A stretch of 64,000 nucleotides of DNA, taken from contig CAZVFX010000011.1 in assembly GCA_964626565.1 (NCBI GenBank), positions 24,285 through 88,284 on the forward strand, in the 5' to 3' direction. The DNA comes from CAZVFX01 sp964626565 (lineage in GTDB: Bacteria; Myxococcota_A; UBA9042; CAIXZC01). Positions 26,158 to 35,760 of this stretch are shown piece after piece. The translations under genes were made by a program, and so were the position numbers. Below the pieces are notes generated by a model. That model did no database searches and was not told the DNA's origin. It saw nothing but the letters and a program-made list of their open reading frames with translations. Position 1 is the stretch's first letter, and each line of letters begins with the position of its first letter.

Positions 26158-27792
26158 TCAGCGACTCAGCCGCGCATACGGTGCCGAGGCAAGGAATGCG
26201 TCACCGACGAGGTAGCCCGCGCCGCCGGCGGCCCAGCCTACCTTCGGGATACGATTACCGGCGCTGACACTCAACGCATCTACTGCGTCCAGCGAGAGGC
26301 TGTTTACCCCGAGAGCTTCGAGGCTTGCCAGTTCCCCTTCCTGGGACTTACCGTCGCTGTTCGCGTCCTTCCAAACCAGCAGGCGGTCGAAACCGGGGTC
26401 CCGGGGGGTGACGAAGCCGTCCATGTCTGCGTCCAGCGTGCTCAGGTGGTGGAAGCCGTCTGCGAAGGTGCGATCGACGTTTCCGAACAGCTCCAGGCCG
26501 TTGTCGATGCGGCCGTTGTGGTTGCGATCCAAAACGATGAACCCGTCGTCGGGCGCTACCCAGGCCACCGCCTGCTCACCCGTGCCGTACAAGTCGAAAT
26601 TGACTCCCCGGTGGATAGGCATCAGTTCCAGGCCGTCGCCGTCGAGGTCGATGACCAGCGGATCGGACACGTTGCACGGGATCACCTGGAACACCTTGAC
26701 TGAAGCGACGCTGAACTCATCCTCGATACCCTTCTTGATGGCTTTGACATAATCGATCTCCGCCAGGGCATACTGTTGCTTCCCTTCCAGGGTGGGCGCT
26801 TCGTAACCCTCGCACAGCGGCTGCTGCTGCGCCTTGAGTTCTATGGTCGCAAGTGCGTCAGCCTTGGCGGGGCCGAGCATGGACACGTCCGCGTTGCACA
26901 CTACGATGGGCTGAGACATCACCGGGTAGTCAGCCGTATAGCCGTTGGCCGCAAGCCAGGCGTTGAACTTCTGTGCGAAGTGCTGGCGACCGATGAGCTG
27001 CCCTTTCTCGAACGAGCTCTCTTTCGGCGTGGGTTTCGCGTTGCAGATCTCTTTCTGCTTCATGTCGAACTTCACTTTCACCCGCTCTTCTTCCACCCCG
27101 CTGATGGTGCCCTGCTCGTACCAGAAGTGCGCTTCTTCAAGGTGCGTCGAGGCCTGCACGTGCTCCGGCAGGTCGTACTGATCGATGATCTGAGTCAGCT
27201 CGGAATAGACCTCTACCTTGGCCACGTCCGCGAGGTAATCGCAGGTGTCCCCCGAGGGCTCAAAACCGTTGTCGTAGTACTTGGCAAACGGGCAGGGCTC
27301 AGGCGGCTCCTCCAGGCCGGCGTATCCACCGGCGACCTCCTGCTCGTAGTCGAAGGCCAGCCCCTTGGTTTGCAGCGCGATGGATACCGACTCCAGATAG
27401 TGGAGGCGGCCCACGTCGAGACCAAAGTCGATGGAATCCCTCATTACCTCGACCTTCTCGAGCTCCTGCGGGGTCAGATCATTGACCGTGATTCCAGCGG
27501 GTCCGGGAGGAGTCTTTCCTTCGGCCGGATCGGGCAGGACCACCTTGGCCGGAATCCCGTAGTCGTACCTGGCCGGCTCCGGGTTGACGAAGCTCTCTTC
27601 CGGGTCCACCACGGGAATCACCTCCGTCTGCTCCTCCCCCGGCTCAGCGACCGGTTCTCCCGGGTCCTCCCACGGATATGTAGCCTCCTGACAGTAAGCC
27701 CCGGTGCACTCGTCAGTTTCGACGTCGGCGCAACCTGACATTAGCGCCAGGACCCCCACCACAGCGAGAATCAAGACCGTTGCGTGTTTCAT
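26158..27792 (-). CDS. lipoprotein with C-terminal EF-hand-like/RTX-associated calcium-binding region
   Basis: About 544 residues from the ATG at 27792 (GGAGGG upstream; 27843 would start inside the promoter leader). Lipobox MSGC, acidic linker. The middle is helical without a recognised family. The C-terminal third has VIDLDGDGLELM, FIVLDRNHNGRIDNG with ELFG, TLDADMDGFVT and KDANSDGKSQEGE, a series of DxDxDG calcium loops in the arrangement found in RTX-type exoproteins. Its promoter carries the TetR-linked operator B. Function unknown; calcium binding is likely. Confidence 0.78.
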   Translation of the reverse strand: MKHATVLILAVVGVLALMSGCADVETDECTGAYCQEATYPWEDPGEPVAEPGEEQTEVIPVVDPEESFVNPEPARYDYGIPAKVVLPDPAEGKTPPGPAGITVNDLTPQELEKVEVMRDSIDFGLDVGRLHYLESVSIALQTKGLAFDYEQEVAGGYAGLEEPPEPCPFAKYYDNGFEPSGDTCDYLADVAKVEVYSELTQIIDQYDLPEHVQASTHLEEAHFWYEQGTISGVEEERVKVKFDMKQKEICNAKPTPKESSFEKGQLIGRQHFAQKFNAWLAANGYTADYPVMSQPIVVCNADVSMLGPAKADALATIELKAQQQPLCEGYEAPTLEGKQQYALAEIDYVKAIKKGIEDEFSVASVKVFQVIPCNVSDPLVIDLDGDGLELMPIHRGVNFDLYGTGEQAVAWVAPDDGFIVLDRNHNGRIDNGLELFGNVDRTFADGFHHLSTLDADMDGFVTPRDPGFDRLLVWKDANSDGKSQEGELASLEALGVNSLSLDAVDALSVSAGNRIPKVGWAAGGAGYLVGDAFLASAPYARLSR

Positions 27793-27867
27793 GCTGTCCC
27801 TCCTTCCGTTGAAAAGAACGTTCCCGGGAGCCGGGCTTCCCAAAAAGGCAGCCCTTCCCCATCTTCA

Positions 27868-27909
27868 ATTCTAACGGGCGGTCGATTACTGTCAAGCTTA
27901 AATCAACCG
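27868..27909 (-). promoter_or_regulatory. TetR-linked promoter/operator B (lipoprotein 26158-27792)
   Basis: Read on the minus strand: CGGTTGATT (27909-27901), TTGACA (27895-27890), AATCGACCG (27887-27879) inside a 16-bp spacer, TAGAAT (27873-27868). The half-sites are inverted with one mismatch and 13 nt between them. An adjacent GGCCGAT (27913-27919) makes a second pseudo-palindrome with AATCAACC and is also seen at site E. Confidence 0.72.
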
Positions 27910-27952
27910 ACTGGCCGATATATTTATTTCTCGTCGAGGGCAACCTGCCGGG

Positions 27953-27983
27953 CGGTTGATTTATTGTGTTTTTGGTGTACACT
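27953..27983 (+). promoter_or_regulatory. promoter/operator C of the TetR-family gene
   Basis: CGGTTGATT (27953-27961) overlaps the -35-like TTGATT (27956-27961); after 16 bp comes TACACT (27978-27983), 63 nt before the regulator start. The half-site matches those at the four lipoprotein promoters, which suggests autoregulation and a shared operator. Confidence 0.6.
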
Positions 27984-28046
27984 GGCCCCAACGCGGTTCT
28001 CGGTATATTTCCATACTGCGGCCTGCGCAACAGGAGGTGAGGCAAG

Positions 28047-28688
28047 ATGAGTGCCGATAGGGAGAAGCGGTCGCCGGGGCGCCCGAAGGAACCGATAAAG
28101 CGAGAGACGCTGCTCGACATTGCGCGGGGGGCGTTTGCCCAGTCAGGATTCGCCGGCGCGAGTATGAACAACATTGCAACCGAGGCGGGGCTGAGAAAAT
28201 CCTCCTTGTTCCACCACTTCGACAGCAAGAGCAAGCTGTACGGGGAGGTCGTGCTGAATATCGTGGCTGAGCTCGACAACATCATTCTAGACGCCGGCAC
28301 CCTTCAGGGGAGCTACCGGGAGCGGCTCGACCGCCTTAACTCCACGGTGGTGGACTACCTGGGCAGCCATCCCTGGTCTGCGTTGCTGGTGTTACGTGAG
28401 GCCCTTGATGAACAGTTGTTCATGGAGGAGGAGGGCATGGCCACGGTGGAGAGGGCGCTGGGCCGGCTGGCCGGTTTTCTGGCCGCGGGCATGAAGGACA
28501 ATGTGTTTGCCAAGTCCGACCCGAGCCAGCTCGCGGTAAGTATCGTCGCTATCCACTTCCTGCACTTCGCTGCGTCGGGTGTCGTCACCCGTTTCTTGGG
28601 CGAGGAGGTATTTGACCCGGCCTCTCTCAGCAAGCGAAACGAGATCCTGTGCGCACAGGTTCGCCGCCTCTGCGGCCTTCCCGACTGA
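28047..28688 (+). CDS. TetR/AcrR-family transcriptional regulator
   Basis: 213 residues; ATG preceded by GGAGGTGAGG. The N-terminal HTH (about 20-65) shows ETLLDIARGAFAQSGF, SMNNIATEAGLRKSSLFHHF and SKSKLY. The C-terminal helical domain would bind a ligand or dimerise; relatives include regulators of lipid or envelope genes, but the ligand is unknown. Divergent from a lipoprotein gene across a 254-bp region holding sites B and C. Because its own promoter and four lipoprotein promoters share half-sites, it is the obvious candidate regulator of the set. Confidence 0.93.
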   Translation: MSADREKRSPGRPKEPIKRETLLDIARGAFAQSGFAGASMNNIATEAGLRKSSLFHHFDSKSKLYGEVVLNIVAELDNIILDAGTLQGSYRERLDRLNSTVVDYLGSHPWSALLVLREALDEQLFMEEEGMATVERALGRLAGFLAAGMKDNVFAKSDPSQLAVSIVAIHFLHFAASGVVTRFLGEEVFDPASLSKRNEILCAQVRRLCGLPD

Positions 28689-28714
28689 TTTCTCCCCCCT
28701 CTTTCTACTTTCTT

Positions 28715-31096
28715 CTAGGGAATTATGTGTTCGGTGTAGTCGCCGTGGAACAGGACGTGCCCCGGTCCTTCGGCAGGGTATTCTATTGTCGGCTCGCCGA
28801 GGCCGATAATCACGTTATTCAGGGGCGTTCCTTCGAGGGCCGGCAGCGAGGATAGCGCGACTGAGGGAGTGCGGAAATTGCCTATCCGGTCGCTCCCTTT
28901 CTGGATGAGGTACCAGCCGATCTCCTCCACCATCGCTTCAAGCTCCTCGATCATGGGCGGCGGGGGATCGTCGTCGGGATCCGCGAAGAAGATAAGACCT
29001 TCGGCGTCGGGCAACAGCTCGAGCCCGTACTCGACGGCCCACCCCGGCTCTTTGGACACGATGATGGGCACGGTGCCTGCCAGCCAGAGCTGAGCCGCGC
29101 TGCCGTCATCGAAAGTGATCTTCACCCGCATGTCGCCCACGTGCATTACCGGCGGGTCGGCCATCACGGGCGGGTCTGCTGCTTCGATGCCCATGTCGGC
29201 CAAGGGCGGTAAGAACGCGTCCGCCTCCACAACCTCGATAGAACTGAACGGCGGGCCCGACAGGTCGAAGCCAAGGTTCTCGAGTTCGTCCGGCGTAACC
29301 AGGATGTTGCTCATAGCCCCCGCCACCCACGCCTCCACCAATACCTGGTTCAGCATATCGTCTGCGACTGCGAAGGCCACGTTGGTGAAGGTGGAGAGCT
29401 CCGGCTTCAATCCGTAGGAGATGGGCGCCCCCCTGGTAGGGTCAACGTTCGCAGCGCATTCAACGTGGGTGCCCAACGCCGCGTTCAAGCCTGCGTTGTC
29501 GACTGATATCGATGTGTACTTGTACGCCAGCTCCAGACCCGCGGTCGGAAGGTCGCTCAGATCGATAAGATCCGTGATGCTGAGAGAGCTGAGGTAGGCG
29601 GCAAGGTGCTCCTCAAGGGAACCCACCAAGAGGTCGCCGCTGACCCCCGGGAGCTGCTGCTCCAGGTTCTGCTCGAATGCGGCCTGAATATCCGGAGGCA
29701 AGGCTCCGTCGTGCTCGACTGCGAACCCCTGTCCGGTGACGACCACGCCCTCCGCCTCCACCACCGCTTCGCCGTCCGGGCCGGCGGAGACCTGGATGCT
29801 ACCTTCCATGGTGAGGGAGTCAAAGGTGAGCGTCCCGGTTGACTCCTGCATGGTCGCAGTCGCCTTGTAGTCGAAGCCCACGTCGGTAAGCAGGAGCGAG
29901 AAATAGAAGAAGCCCGGCTGCGCAGCCAGGTCCAGTACCGAGGGCTGATTCAGCCAGAAATCCTCAAGCTCGAGGGTGACCGTTACCCCGGTTCCCGGAA
30001 GTAGTATTTCGTAAGATGACTCCACGTAGGAGCCCAGATCCGTGTTGTCCACCACGGCCTGCAACATCCCTGCCGCATCGTCCGGCACGGGGGTATCGTT
30101 GTCGATGGTGTCGAGACCGAAGTGCAACAACACTCCGTCCGTCCGGGTTTCTCCGCAAGGGACTACCTCACCGTAGACGAACGAAGCCATGGCCGCGTCG
30201 GAAAGCCCTTCTTCCGTCTGGGCCTCCAGAAACACCGTCGTCATCCCGGGCAGAGGGTCCAGTTGGACGGCAAAGCTGCCGTCCGGAAACAACGGCTGCT
30301 GCTCACCGTTCGCGGTGAAACTCGCAAGCTGCACATCGGCCACCACCTTACCCGTGACGGTGACGGTCCCCAACTCCTCGACAAAGGTTCCGTGGGAAGG
30401 GTACTCGATGACGATCTTGGGGGCAGAGCTCTCTTCGCACTGCCCTTCCACACACGCCTCGTTCTCTCCGCAGCACACCCCGTCACACGCCGCGTACTCA
30501 CACACACACAGCCCGCCTACACACTTGGTCCCTTCCCCGCACTCCTCGTCAACCTGGCAGCAGTTCGGATCGCAGCCACAATAGGCCTCGCACATGGGCG
30601 TCTCATCGCACTCACAGTCCAGGTCGTCGCAAACATCCCCCAGGCCATCGTCGTCGCTATCCTCCTGCTCAGGGTTGGAGTCCTCGGGGCAGTTGTCCTC
30701 GCCGTCGGGTATCCCATCGCCATCGCCGTCCGCGACGTCACCGTCGACTACGTCACCCTGGGTATCGCTGGACTTCACCAGACCGATAGAAACCGACAAC
30801 GTCTGGCCGATCCCCACGATCACCACCTTGCCGTTAGCCTCGTAGCCGTCCCGGGAAACCGTAACGAAATGGGTGCCCGGTGCCACCTCAATCTGCCACG
30901 CTCCCGCCTGGTCGGTTATGGCCGATTGCCCGGTCTCCAGGGAAACAGTGGCGCCGTAAATCCGCACGTCGGTGTCCGGCTCCTCGTAAACCACTCCCTC
31001 CAGCGTACCGGTGTCAGCCTTCTCACTTCCACCGCCAGAACAGGCGCACAGGGCGACCGTTCCGACCAGAACCGCGAGCAGCAAAACATGTCTCAT
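28715..31096 (-). CDS. large lipoprotein with CarboxypepD_reg, TSP3 and Cys-rich modules
   Basis: 793 residues; GGAGGTGA upstream of the ATG. Lipobox ALCAC. Order: carboxypeptidase-regulatory-like beta domain (about 30-105, TLEGVVYEEPDTDVRIYGA), acidic TSP3-like repeat (DGDGIPDGEDNCPED), a Cys-rich EB/IGFBP-like stretch (CECDETPMCEAYCGCDPNCC), an Ig-like domain, then about 500 residues without a family I recognise, predicted beta-rich. Driven by operator D. A surface role is inferred. Confidence 0.8.
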   Translation of the reverse strand: MRHVLLLAVLVGTVALCACSGGGSEKADTGTLEGVVYEEPDTDVRIYGATVSLETGQSAITDQAGAWQIEVAPGTHFVTVSRDGYEANGKVVIVGIGQTLSVSIGLVKSSDTQGDVVDGDVADGDGDGIPDGEDNCPEDSNPEQEDSDDDGLGDVCDDLDCECDETPMCEAYCGCDPNCCQVDEECGEGTKCVGGLCVCEYAACDGVCCGENEACVEGQCEESSAPKIVIEYPSHGTFVEELGTVTVTGKVVADVQLASFTANGEQQPLFPDGSFAVQLDPLPGMTTVFLEAQTEEGLSDAAMASFVYGEVVPCGETRTDGVLLHFGLDTIDNDTPVPDDAAGMLQAVVDNTDLGSYVESSYEILLPGTGVTVTLELEDFWLNQPSVLDLAAQPGFFYFSLLLTDVGFDYKATATMQESTGTLTFDSLTMEGSIQVSAGPDGEAVVEAEGVVVTGQGFAVEHDGALPPDIQAAFEQNLEQQLPGVSGDLLVGSLEEHLAAYLSSLSITDLIDLSDLPTAGLELAYKYTSISVDNAGLNAALGTHVECAANVDPTRGAPISYGLKPELSTFTNVAFAVADDMLNQVLVEAWVAGAMSNILVTPDELENLGFDLSGPPFSSIEVVEADAFLPPLADMGIEAADPPVMADPPVMHVGDMRVKITFDDGSAAQLWLAGTVPIIVSKEPGWAVEYGLELLPDAEGLIFFADPDDDPPPPMIEELEAMVEEIGWYLIQKGSDRIGNFRTPSVALSSLPALEGTPLNNVIIGLGEPTIEYPAEGPGHVLFHGDYTEHIIP

Positions 31097-31147
31097 TAGC
31101 CGTCACCTCCTCGTTGCCGGCTACGACAACCTGTTCCCCCATGCTCA

Positions 31148-31190
31148 ATTCTACCGCCCGCTAGAATTATGTCAAGGATAAATCGACCGC
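31148..31190 (-). promoter_or_regulatory. TetR-linked promoter/operator D (lipoprotein 28715-31096)
   Basis: Minus strand: CGGTCGATT (31189-31181), TTGACA (31175-31170), 16-bp spacer, TAGAAT (31153-31148). The spacer half-site is degenerate here, but AATTCTA and TAGAATT flank the GC-rich spacer as an inverted repeat. Confidence 0.68.
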
Positions 31191-31213
31191 AGGGTTGACA
31201 ATCTACCTTGCCG

Positions 31214-32557
31214 CTACCTGGCGCAGTGCCGCTCGCATTCGAGCCGGGAGGGGTGAGCTATGTGCCGGCGTTCGGCGGAGGCCTTCTGCACATAGCCGTT
31301 CTTCAGGCAGTCGGCCACGCATTCATCGGTACGGGCTTCATCCTCCGAAGATACCGCTTCGGTCTCCACTCCGCTGCCCGAGGTAGTAGCAGGGCCTGAA
31401 GGCCGGTCGAGGTAACCCCAGAGGAACACACCGAGCGCCACGAGGGCAATGGCGAGAGCCACGGTGAGCAAATCGTACATGCGACGCCGCGAGACCCGCC
31501 GGTCCTGAGCCGGTTTCACTGCAACGGTTGGCTGCGCGTGCTCTCCCAGCCCGATTTGCAAGGTAGCATCGACCGCGCCCGGTGCGCTGAGTCGTGTAGG
31601 TTCTTCCGCGTCGCCTTCGCCGCCGCTCTCGCACCGGTCTTCGGTGTCCGGTGCGTCCCTGTCCAACCTCTCGATCTCCGGTTTGCGATCGGGAAGTCCC
31701 CCCATGGTCGCAAAGTGCCTGAGTACCTCGTCGGCGCTCACCGGGCGCCTTCCCGGGGCCTTATCCAGCATCCTGACGATGAGGTCTTCCAGGGAATCCG
31801 GAACCAACTCTGCCACGGGCGGGGGCAGGGGAGGAGGGGGCTGGTGCACCTGCATCATCACCATGGTGAGAGGGTCGTCTCCCTCAAACGGGGGGCGGCC
31901 GGCAAGCATTTCGTAGAGCATTATTCCTACCGAGTAGATATCGGTAGCCGGCGAAACCGGATATCCCATCGCCTGCTCCGGCGCCACATACAGGGGCGTG
32001 CCGCAAACGAACCCGCGCTTGGTGAGGGTCTCCTTGATACGCTCGGAGTCGAGGAACTTGGCGATTCCGAAATCGAGGACTTTCACGTAGTCCGGTTCCC
32101 CCATGATGTTGGCGAGGAAGACATTTTCCGGTTTCAGATCTCTGTGAATGATCCCGTGCGCGTGAGCTTCTTTCAGCGACTTCAGGGTCTGGGTTACGAT
32201 GTGCACCGTGGTCGCTGGAGAGAGCGCTCCTTCGTCAGCAATGCACTGGGCGAGGTTGCGCCCGGACAGGTGCTCCATGGCCAGGTAGAGTTGCCCGTCG
32301 TCCGAAGTGCCGTAGTCGAAAATGTGTATGGTGTTGGGGTGATTGAGTTTCGCGGATGCAGCCGCTTCCCGCTCGAATCGGTCCACGTTGTCGGGATCTT
32401 CGGCCACCTCCGGCGCCAGCACCTTGAGTGCGACCCGCTTCTCCATGGTGAGGTGAGTAGCGCGGTAAACACGGCCCATGCCGCCGCGGCCGATGAGCTT
32501 CTCCACACGATAGCGCCCGGCGAAGACTTTCCCGATCAGTTTTTCCTCGTCTGACAA
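31214..32557 (-). CDS. Hanks-type serine/threonine protein kinase, membrane anchored
   Basis: 447 residues from a TTG start with GGAGG 4 nt upstream. Kinase domain about 16-285: glycine loop GRGGMG (23-28), VALKVL (Lys45), HRDLKPEN (138-143), DFG (162-164), APEQAMGYPVSPATDIYS activation-segment end. A Pro-rich stretch (QPPPPLPPP) lies in the C-lobe. A basic stop-transfer segment precedes a single TM helix near 360-385, leaving a short extracytoplasmic tail of about 60 residues with two Cys. Typical of Myxococcota signalling. Divergent from the GGDEF gene. Confidence 0.95.
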   Translation of the reverse strand: MSDEEKLIGKVFAGRYRVEKLIGRGGMGRVYRATHLTMEKRVALKVLAPEVAEDPDNVDRFEREAAASAKLNHPNTIHIFDYGTSDDGQLYLAMEHLSGRNLAQCIADEGALSPATTVHIVTQTLKSLKEAHAHGIIHRDLKPENVFLANIMGEPDYVKVLDFGIAKFLDSERIKETLTKRGFVCGTPLYVAPEQAMGYPVSPATDIYSVGIMLYEMLAGRPPFEGDDPLTMVMMQVHQPPPPLPPPVAELVPDSLEDLIVRMLDKAPGRRPVSADEVLRHFATMGGLPDRKPEIERLDRDAPDTEDRCESGGEGDAEEPTRLSAPGAVDATLQIGLGEHAQPTVAVKPAQDRRVSRRRMYDLLTVALAIALVALGVFLWGYLDRPSGPATTSGSGVETEAVSSEDEARTDECVADCLKNGYVQKASAERRHIAHPSRLECERHCAR

Positions 32558-32637
32558 GCCGCCTCCTATCCTCCAAAACTACCATAACGGCCGCCCCTCA
32601 GTCACCTGATTTCGTTGGTGGCGGTTGGCGCCTTCCC

Positions 32638-32667
32638 TTGGCCTGACCGAACTGCCTGTGATAGCAT
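32638..32667 (+). promoter_or_regulatory. possible promoter of the propeller-GGDEF gene
   Basis: TTGGCC (32638-32643), 18-bp spacer, TAGCAT (32662-32667), 24 nt before the ATG at 32692. The hexamers deviate from consensus, so this is tentative. The rest of the 134-bp divergent region shows nothing else clear. Confidence 0.35.
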
Positions 32668-32691
32668 TTTCGTTAGCCGAGGTTGCCAGCG

Positions 32692-35600
32692 ATGGCCGGG
32701 AGACGAGGAAAGAGAGTGGGCTCTGCAAACCATAGGCTCAGCCGTAGTGCCGCCGCTGCGACGGTCTCCGTTTTGGGACTGGCAGCGGCACTATTCTGGG
32801 CGCCCTACCCCACCGCTTTCGCACTGGCTCCGGAGCGTGACACCGGGCAATACGTGCACCGGGTCTGGCGCGCGTCGGAGCGCGGCTTGCCTTCCAACGT
32901 CGTGCAGACCGTGCTGCAAACCTCCGACGGCTACCTCTGGTTGGGAACCGAGAGCGGCCTGGTCCGTTTTGACGGCGTCGCTTTCGTGACCTTCGATACC
33001 GACAACACCGAACAGTTGCAGCACAATACCATCCAGTGCCTGTTCGAGGATCGCGACCGAAATCTGTGGATCGGAACCTGGGGCGGCGGGCTCACCCGCT
33101 ACCGTGCCGGTACCTTCGTCACCTACACCACTGCCGACGGCCTCGCCAACGATCTCATTCGCAACGTAGCCGAGGACCGGGAGGGGTCGATCTGGATCGG
33201 CACGTTCGGCGGTGGGGTAAGCCGCCTTAGAAACGGGGAGTTCACCACCTTCTCTACAGAAGACGGCCTGTCCTCAAACGAGGTCCGCACCTTGTTTGCC
33301 GACGGGGAGGGCGATCTTTGGATCGGTACCCGCGACGGCGGGCTGCAGGTCTACCGGGACGGCCGGTTCCAAACCTACGGGGTCGCCGACGGTCTTCCCA
33401 GCGACTACGTCACCTCTCTGTTCGAGGACCGTGAGGGGACCTTATGGATCGGCACCATCGGCGGCGGTTTGGTCGCGTTCAAGGACGGTAAATTCACCTC
33501 ATACGGCAAGGAGGACGGGCTGGCAAGTGACCAGGTGAGTTCGGTGTACGAGGACCGTGACGGCAATCTGTGGGTTGGCACCAGGGGTGGAGGATTGAGT
33601 CGCCGCACCAACGGCCGGTTCACCTCGTTCACCACGGAGCACGGTCTTTCCAACGACTTGATTCGAGCCATTCTGGAGGATCGAGAAGGGAACCTGTGGG
33701 TGGGCACTTACGGCGGCGGGTTGAACCAGTTCAGCAACGGGGCGGTGGTCACTTATACCACGGACGAAGGGCTGGCGGGCGACCTGGTCTGGCCCATTAT
33801 CGAAGACCGGGAGGGTGCAGTGTGGCTGGGTACCTGGACCGGACTCAGCCGCCTGAAAGACGGTAAGTTCACGACCTTCACGACGGATGACGGTCTTCCG
33901 AAGAATGCGGTTTTTGCTCTCGAGGAGGACCGCGACGGCGCCTTGTGGGTGGGCACCTTTGGCGGCGGATTGGCCCGATACCGCGACGGAGAATTCGAGA
34001 CGTTCACCACCGAAGACGGTTTGGCCAACGATACGATCCTGGCCGTCAAAGAAGACAGTGAGGGGGCCGTCTGGATAGGCAGCAACGGCGGTGGACTGAC
34101 CAGTTATGCCAACAAGCGGTTCAAGGTGTTCACCACCGCTGACGGGCTGTCCAACGACATCATCTCCTGTATCCAGCAGGACCGGGAAGGTGCTCTCTGG
34201 ATCGGCACCCGCACGGGCGGGTTGAATCGCCTGCAAGACGGCGTCTTCACGGTTTTCGGGCCGGATCAGGGCCTTCCCAGTCAGGAAGTCAGAGCGATCC
34301 ACGAGGATTCCGCCGGCTCACTGTGGATCGGCACGCGGGGCGGCCTTGCACGCATCGTAGACGGCCAACTAAGCGCGATCACTACTCGTCACGGACTCCC
34401 GGATCGCATCGTCTATTGGATTCTTGAAGACGACCGCGGCAACATGTGGATGAGTTCCGGCAAGGGCATCTGGCGGGTGAGTCTCGAGCAACTGAATGCA
34501 GTTGCGGATGGCTCCGTTCCTCGCCTGCAGCCGGTGCTGTACAGCGAGAGCGACGGCATGAAGAGCGCGGAGTGCAACGGCGGCGCCCAACCCGCCGGCT
34601 GGCGCACCCGCGAGGGCATCCTCTGGTTCCCAACCAGCCTCGGGGCGGCAGCCATCGACCCGGGACTTATTCACACTGCGGCGCTCCCGCCGCCGGTCTA
34701 CCTCGAGTCGGTCATCGCGGACGATCGTGCCTGGAGCGATCAGTTGATTTCGGCTGCGCCCCTCGAATTGGGTCCGGGCCTGGAGCACCTCGAGATCCAC
34801 TACACAGCCCTCAGCTTCACTGCACCGGAGAAGAACGAATTCAGGTACAAGCTGGAGGGATTCGACAGCGAATGGGTCGACGCAGGATCCCGCCGCGCCG
34901 CCTACTACACGAGCCTCCCGCCCGGCGAGTACACTTTCCGCGTCATGGCCAGCAACAACGTGGGCGTCTGGAACGAAACCGGGGCGTCCCTCTCTTTTTC
35001 GGTGGCCCCCTACTTCCACGAAACCTACCCATTTTACGGTATCTTCGCCCTCACTGCGTTTATGCTTGGCGCAGGAGTCCTCTATCTCCGCATCAGGCGC
35101 ATGCGCCGGCACCAGGAACAACTTGAAGCTCTGGTGGATGCCCGCACCGGCGAGTTGGCCGAAGCCAACGCCCGGCTGCACAAGGCGATGAACCGCCTGG
35201 AGGACACCAACGAGCTACTCGAGGACACCAACCTGGAGTTGGCACGATTGGCGACCTCCGACGCCCTCACCGGAGTAGCCAACCGGCGCTCCTTCGACGA
35301 CACCCTGGCCATGGAATGGAAGCGCCACGCCCGGTACGGCCGCCCCCTGTCCCTGTTGATCCTCGATGTCGACCATTTCAAAGCCTACAACGACACCTAC
35401 GGCCACCCGGGGGGAGACGCCTGCCTGCAGAAGGTTGCCGGGGCGCTGGCGCAGTGCGTGAATCGAAGCGAAGACCTGCTAGCCCGCTACGGGGGAGAGG
35501 AGTTTGCGGCCCTGCTACCCGAAACTCCCATCAAGGGCGCCCGGGCCCTGGCGGAAGCGATGTGCGCAGCCCTAACCGCGCTGAAACTCCCGCACAGCGC

Positions 35601-35760
35601 CTCCCCTACCGGGTCATACGTCACCGCCAGCATCGGCGTTGCCTGCCTGATTCCGGAAGCCGATTCAGTGAGCGGGACGTTGGTAGACGCGGCCGATGAA
35701 GCCCTCTATCGCGCCAAGGCTGAAGGCCGCAATTGTATTCGGCAGTCAGGGGAAAACTAA
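32692..35760 (+). CDS. two-component-regulator-propeller diguanylate cyclase
   Basis: About 1022 residues. ATG at 32692 preferred over TTG 32683, which abuts GAGG. Signal/TM segment at the N-terminus, then 13-14 Reg_prop repeats of about 42 residues (pattern LFEDREGTLWIGT then GGGL), enough for two seven-bladed extracytoplasmic propellers. A Y_Y_Y domain follows (near 720-780), a TM helix (near 790-810), a short coiled coil, and a GGDEF domain with active site GGEEF (934-938) and the inhibitory RxxD site RSED (925-928). It should make cyclic-di-GMP in response to an external, perhaps polysaccharide, signal. Converges with the next gene by a 4-bp overlap of stops. Confidence 0.94.
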   Translation: MAGRRGKRVGSANHRLSRSAAAATVSVLGLAAALFWAPYPTAFALAPERDTGQYVHRVWRASERGLPSNVVQTVLQTSDGYLWLGTESGLVRFDGVAFVTFDTDNTEQLQHNTIQCLFEDRDRNLWIGTWGGGLTRYRAGTFVTYTTADGLANDLIRNVAEDREGSIWIGTFGGGVSRLRNGEFTTFSTEDGLSSNEVRTLFADGEGDLWIGTRDGGLQVYRDGRFQTYGVADGLPSDYVTSLFEDREGTLWIGTIGGGLVAFKDGKFTSYGKEDGLASDQVSSVYEDRDGNLWVGTRGGGLSRRTNGRFTSFTTEHGLSNDLIRAILEDREGNLWVGTYGGGLNQFSNGAVVTYTTDEGLAGDLVWPIIEDREGAVWLGTWTGLSRLKDGKFTTFTTDDGLPKNAVFALEEDRDGALWVGTFGGGLARYRDGEFETFTTEDGLANDTILAVKEDSEGAVWIGSNGGGLTSYANKRFKVFTTADGLSNDIISCIQQDREGALWIGTRTGGLNRLQDGVFTVFGPDQGLPSQEVRAIHEDSAGSLWIGTRGGLARIVDGQLSAITTRHGLPDRIVYWILEDDRGNMWMSSGKGIWRVSLEQLNAVADGSVPRLQPVLYSESDGMKSAECNGGAQPAGWRTREGILWFPTSLGAAAIDPGLIHTAALPPPVYLESVIADDRAWSDQLISAAPLELGPGLEHLEIHYTALSFTAPEKNEFRYKLEGFDSEWVDAGSRRAAYYTSLPPGEYTFRVMASNNVGVWNETGASLSFSVAPYFHETYPFYGIFALTAFMLGAGVLYLRIRRMRRHQEQLEALVDARTGELAEANARLHKAMNRLEDTNELLEDTNLELARLATSDALTGVANRRSFDDTLAMEWKRHARYGRPLSLLILDVDHFKAYNDTYGHPGGDACLQKVAGALAQCVNRSEDLLARYGGEEFAALLPETPIKGARALAEAMCAALTALKLPHSASPTGSYVTASIGVACLIPEADSVSGTLVDAADEALYRAKAEGRNCIRQSGEN

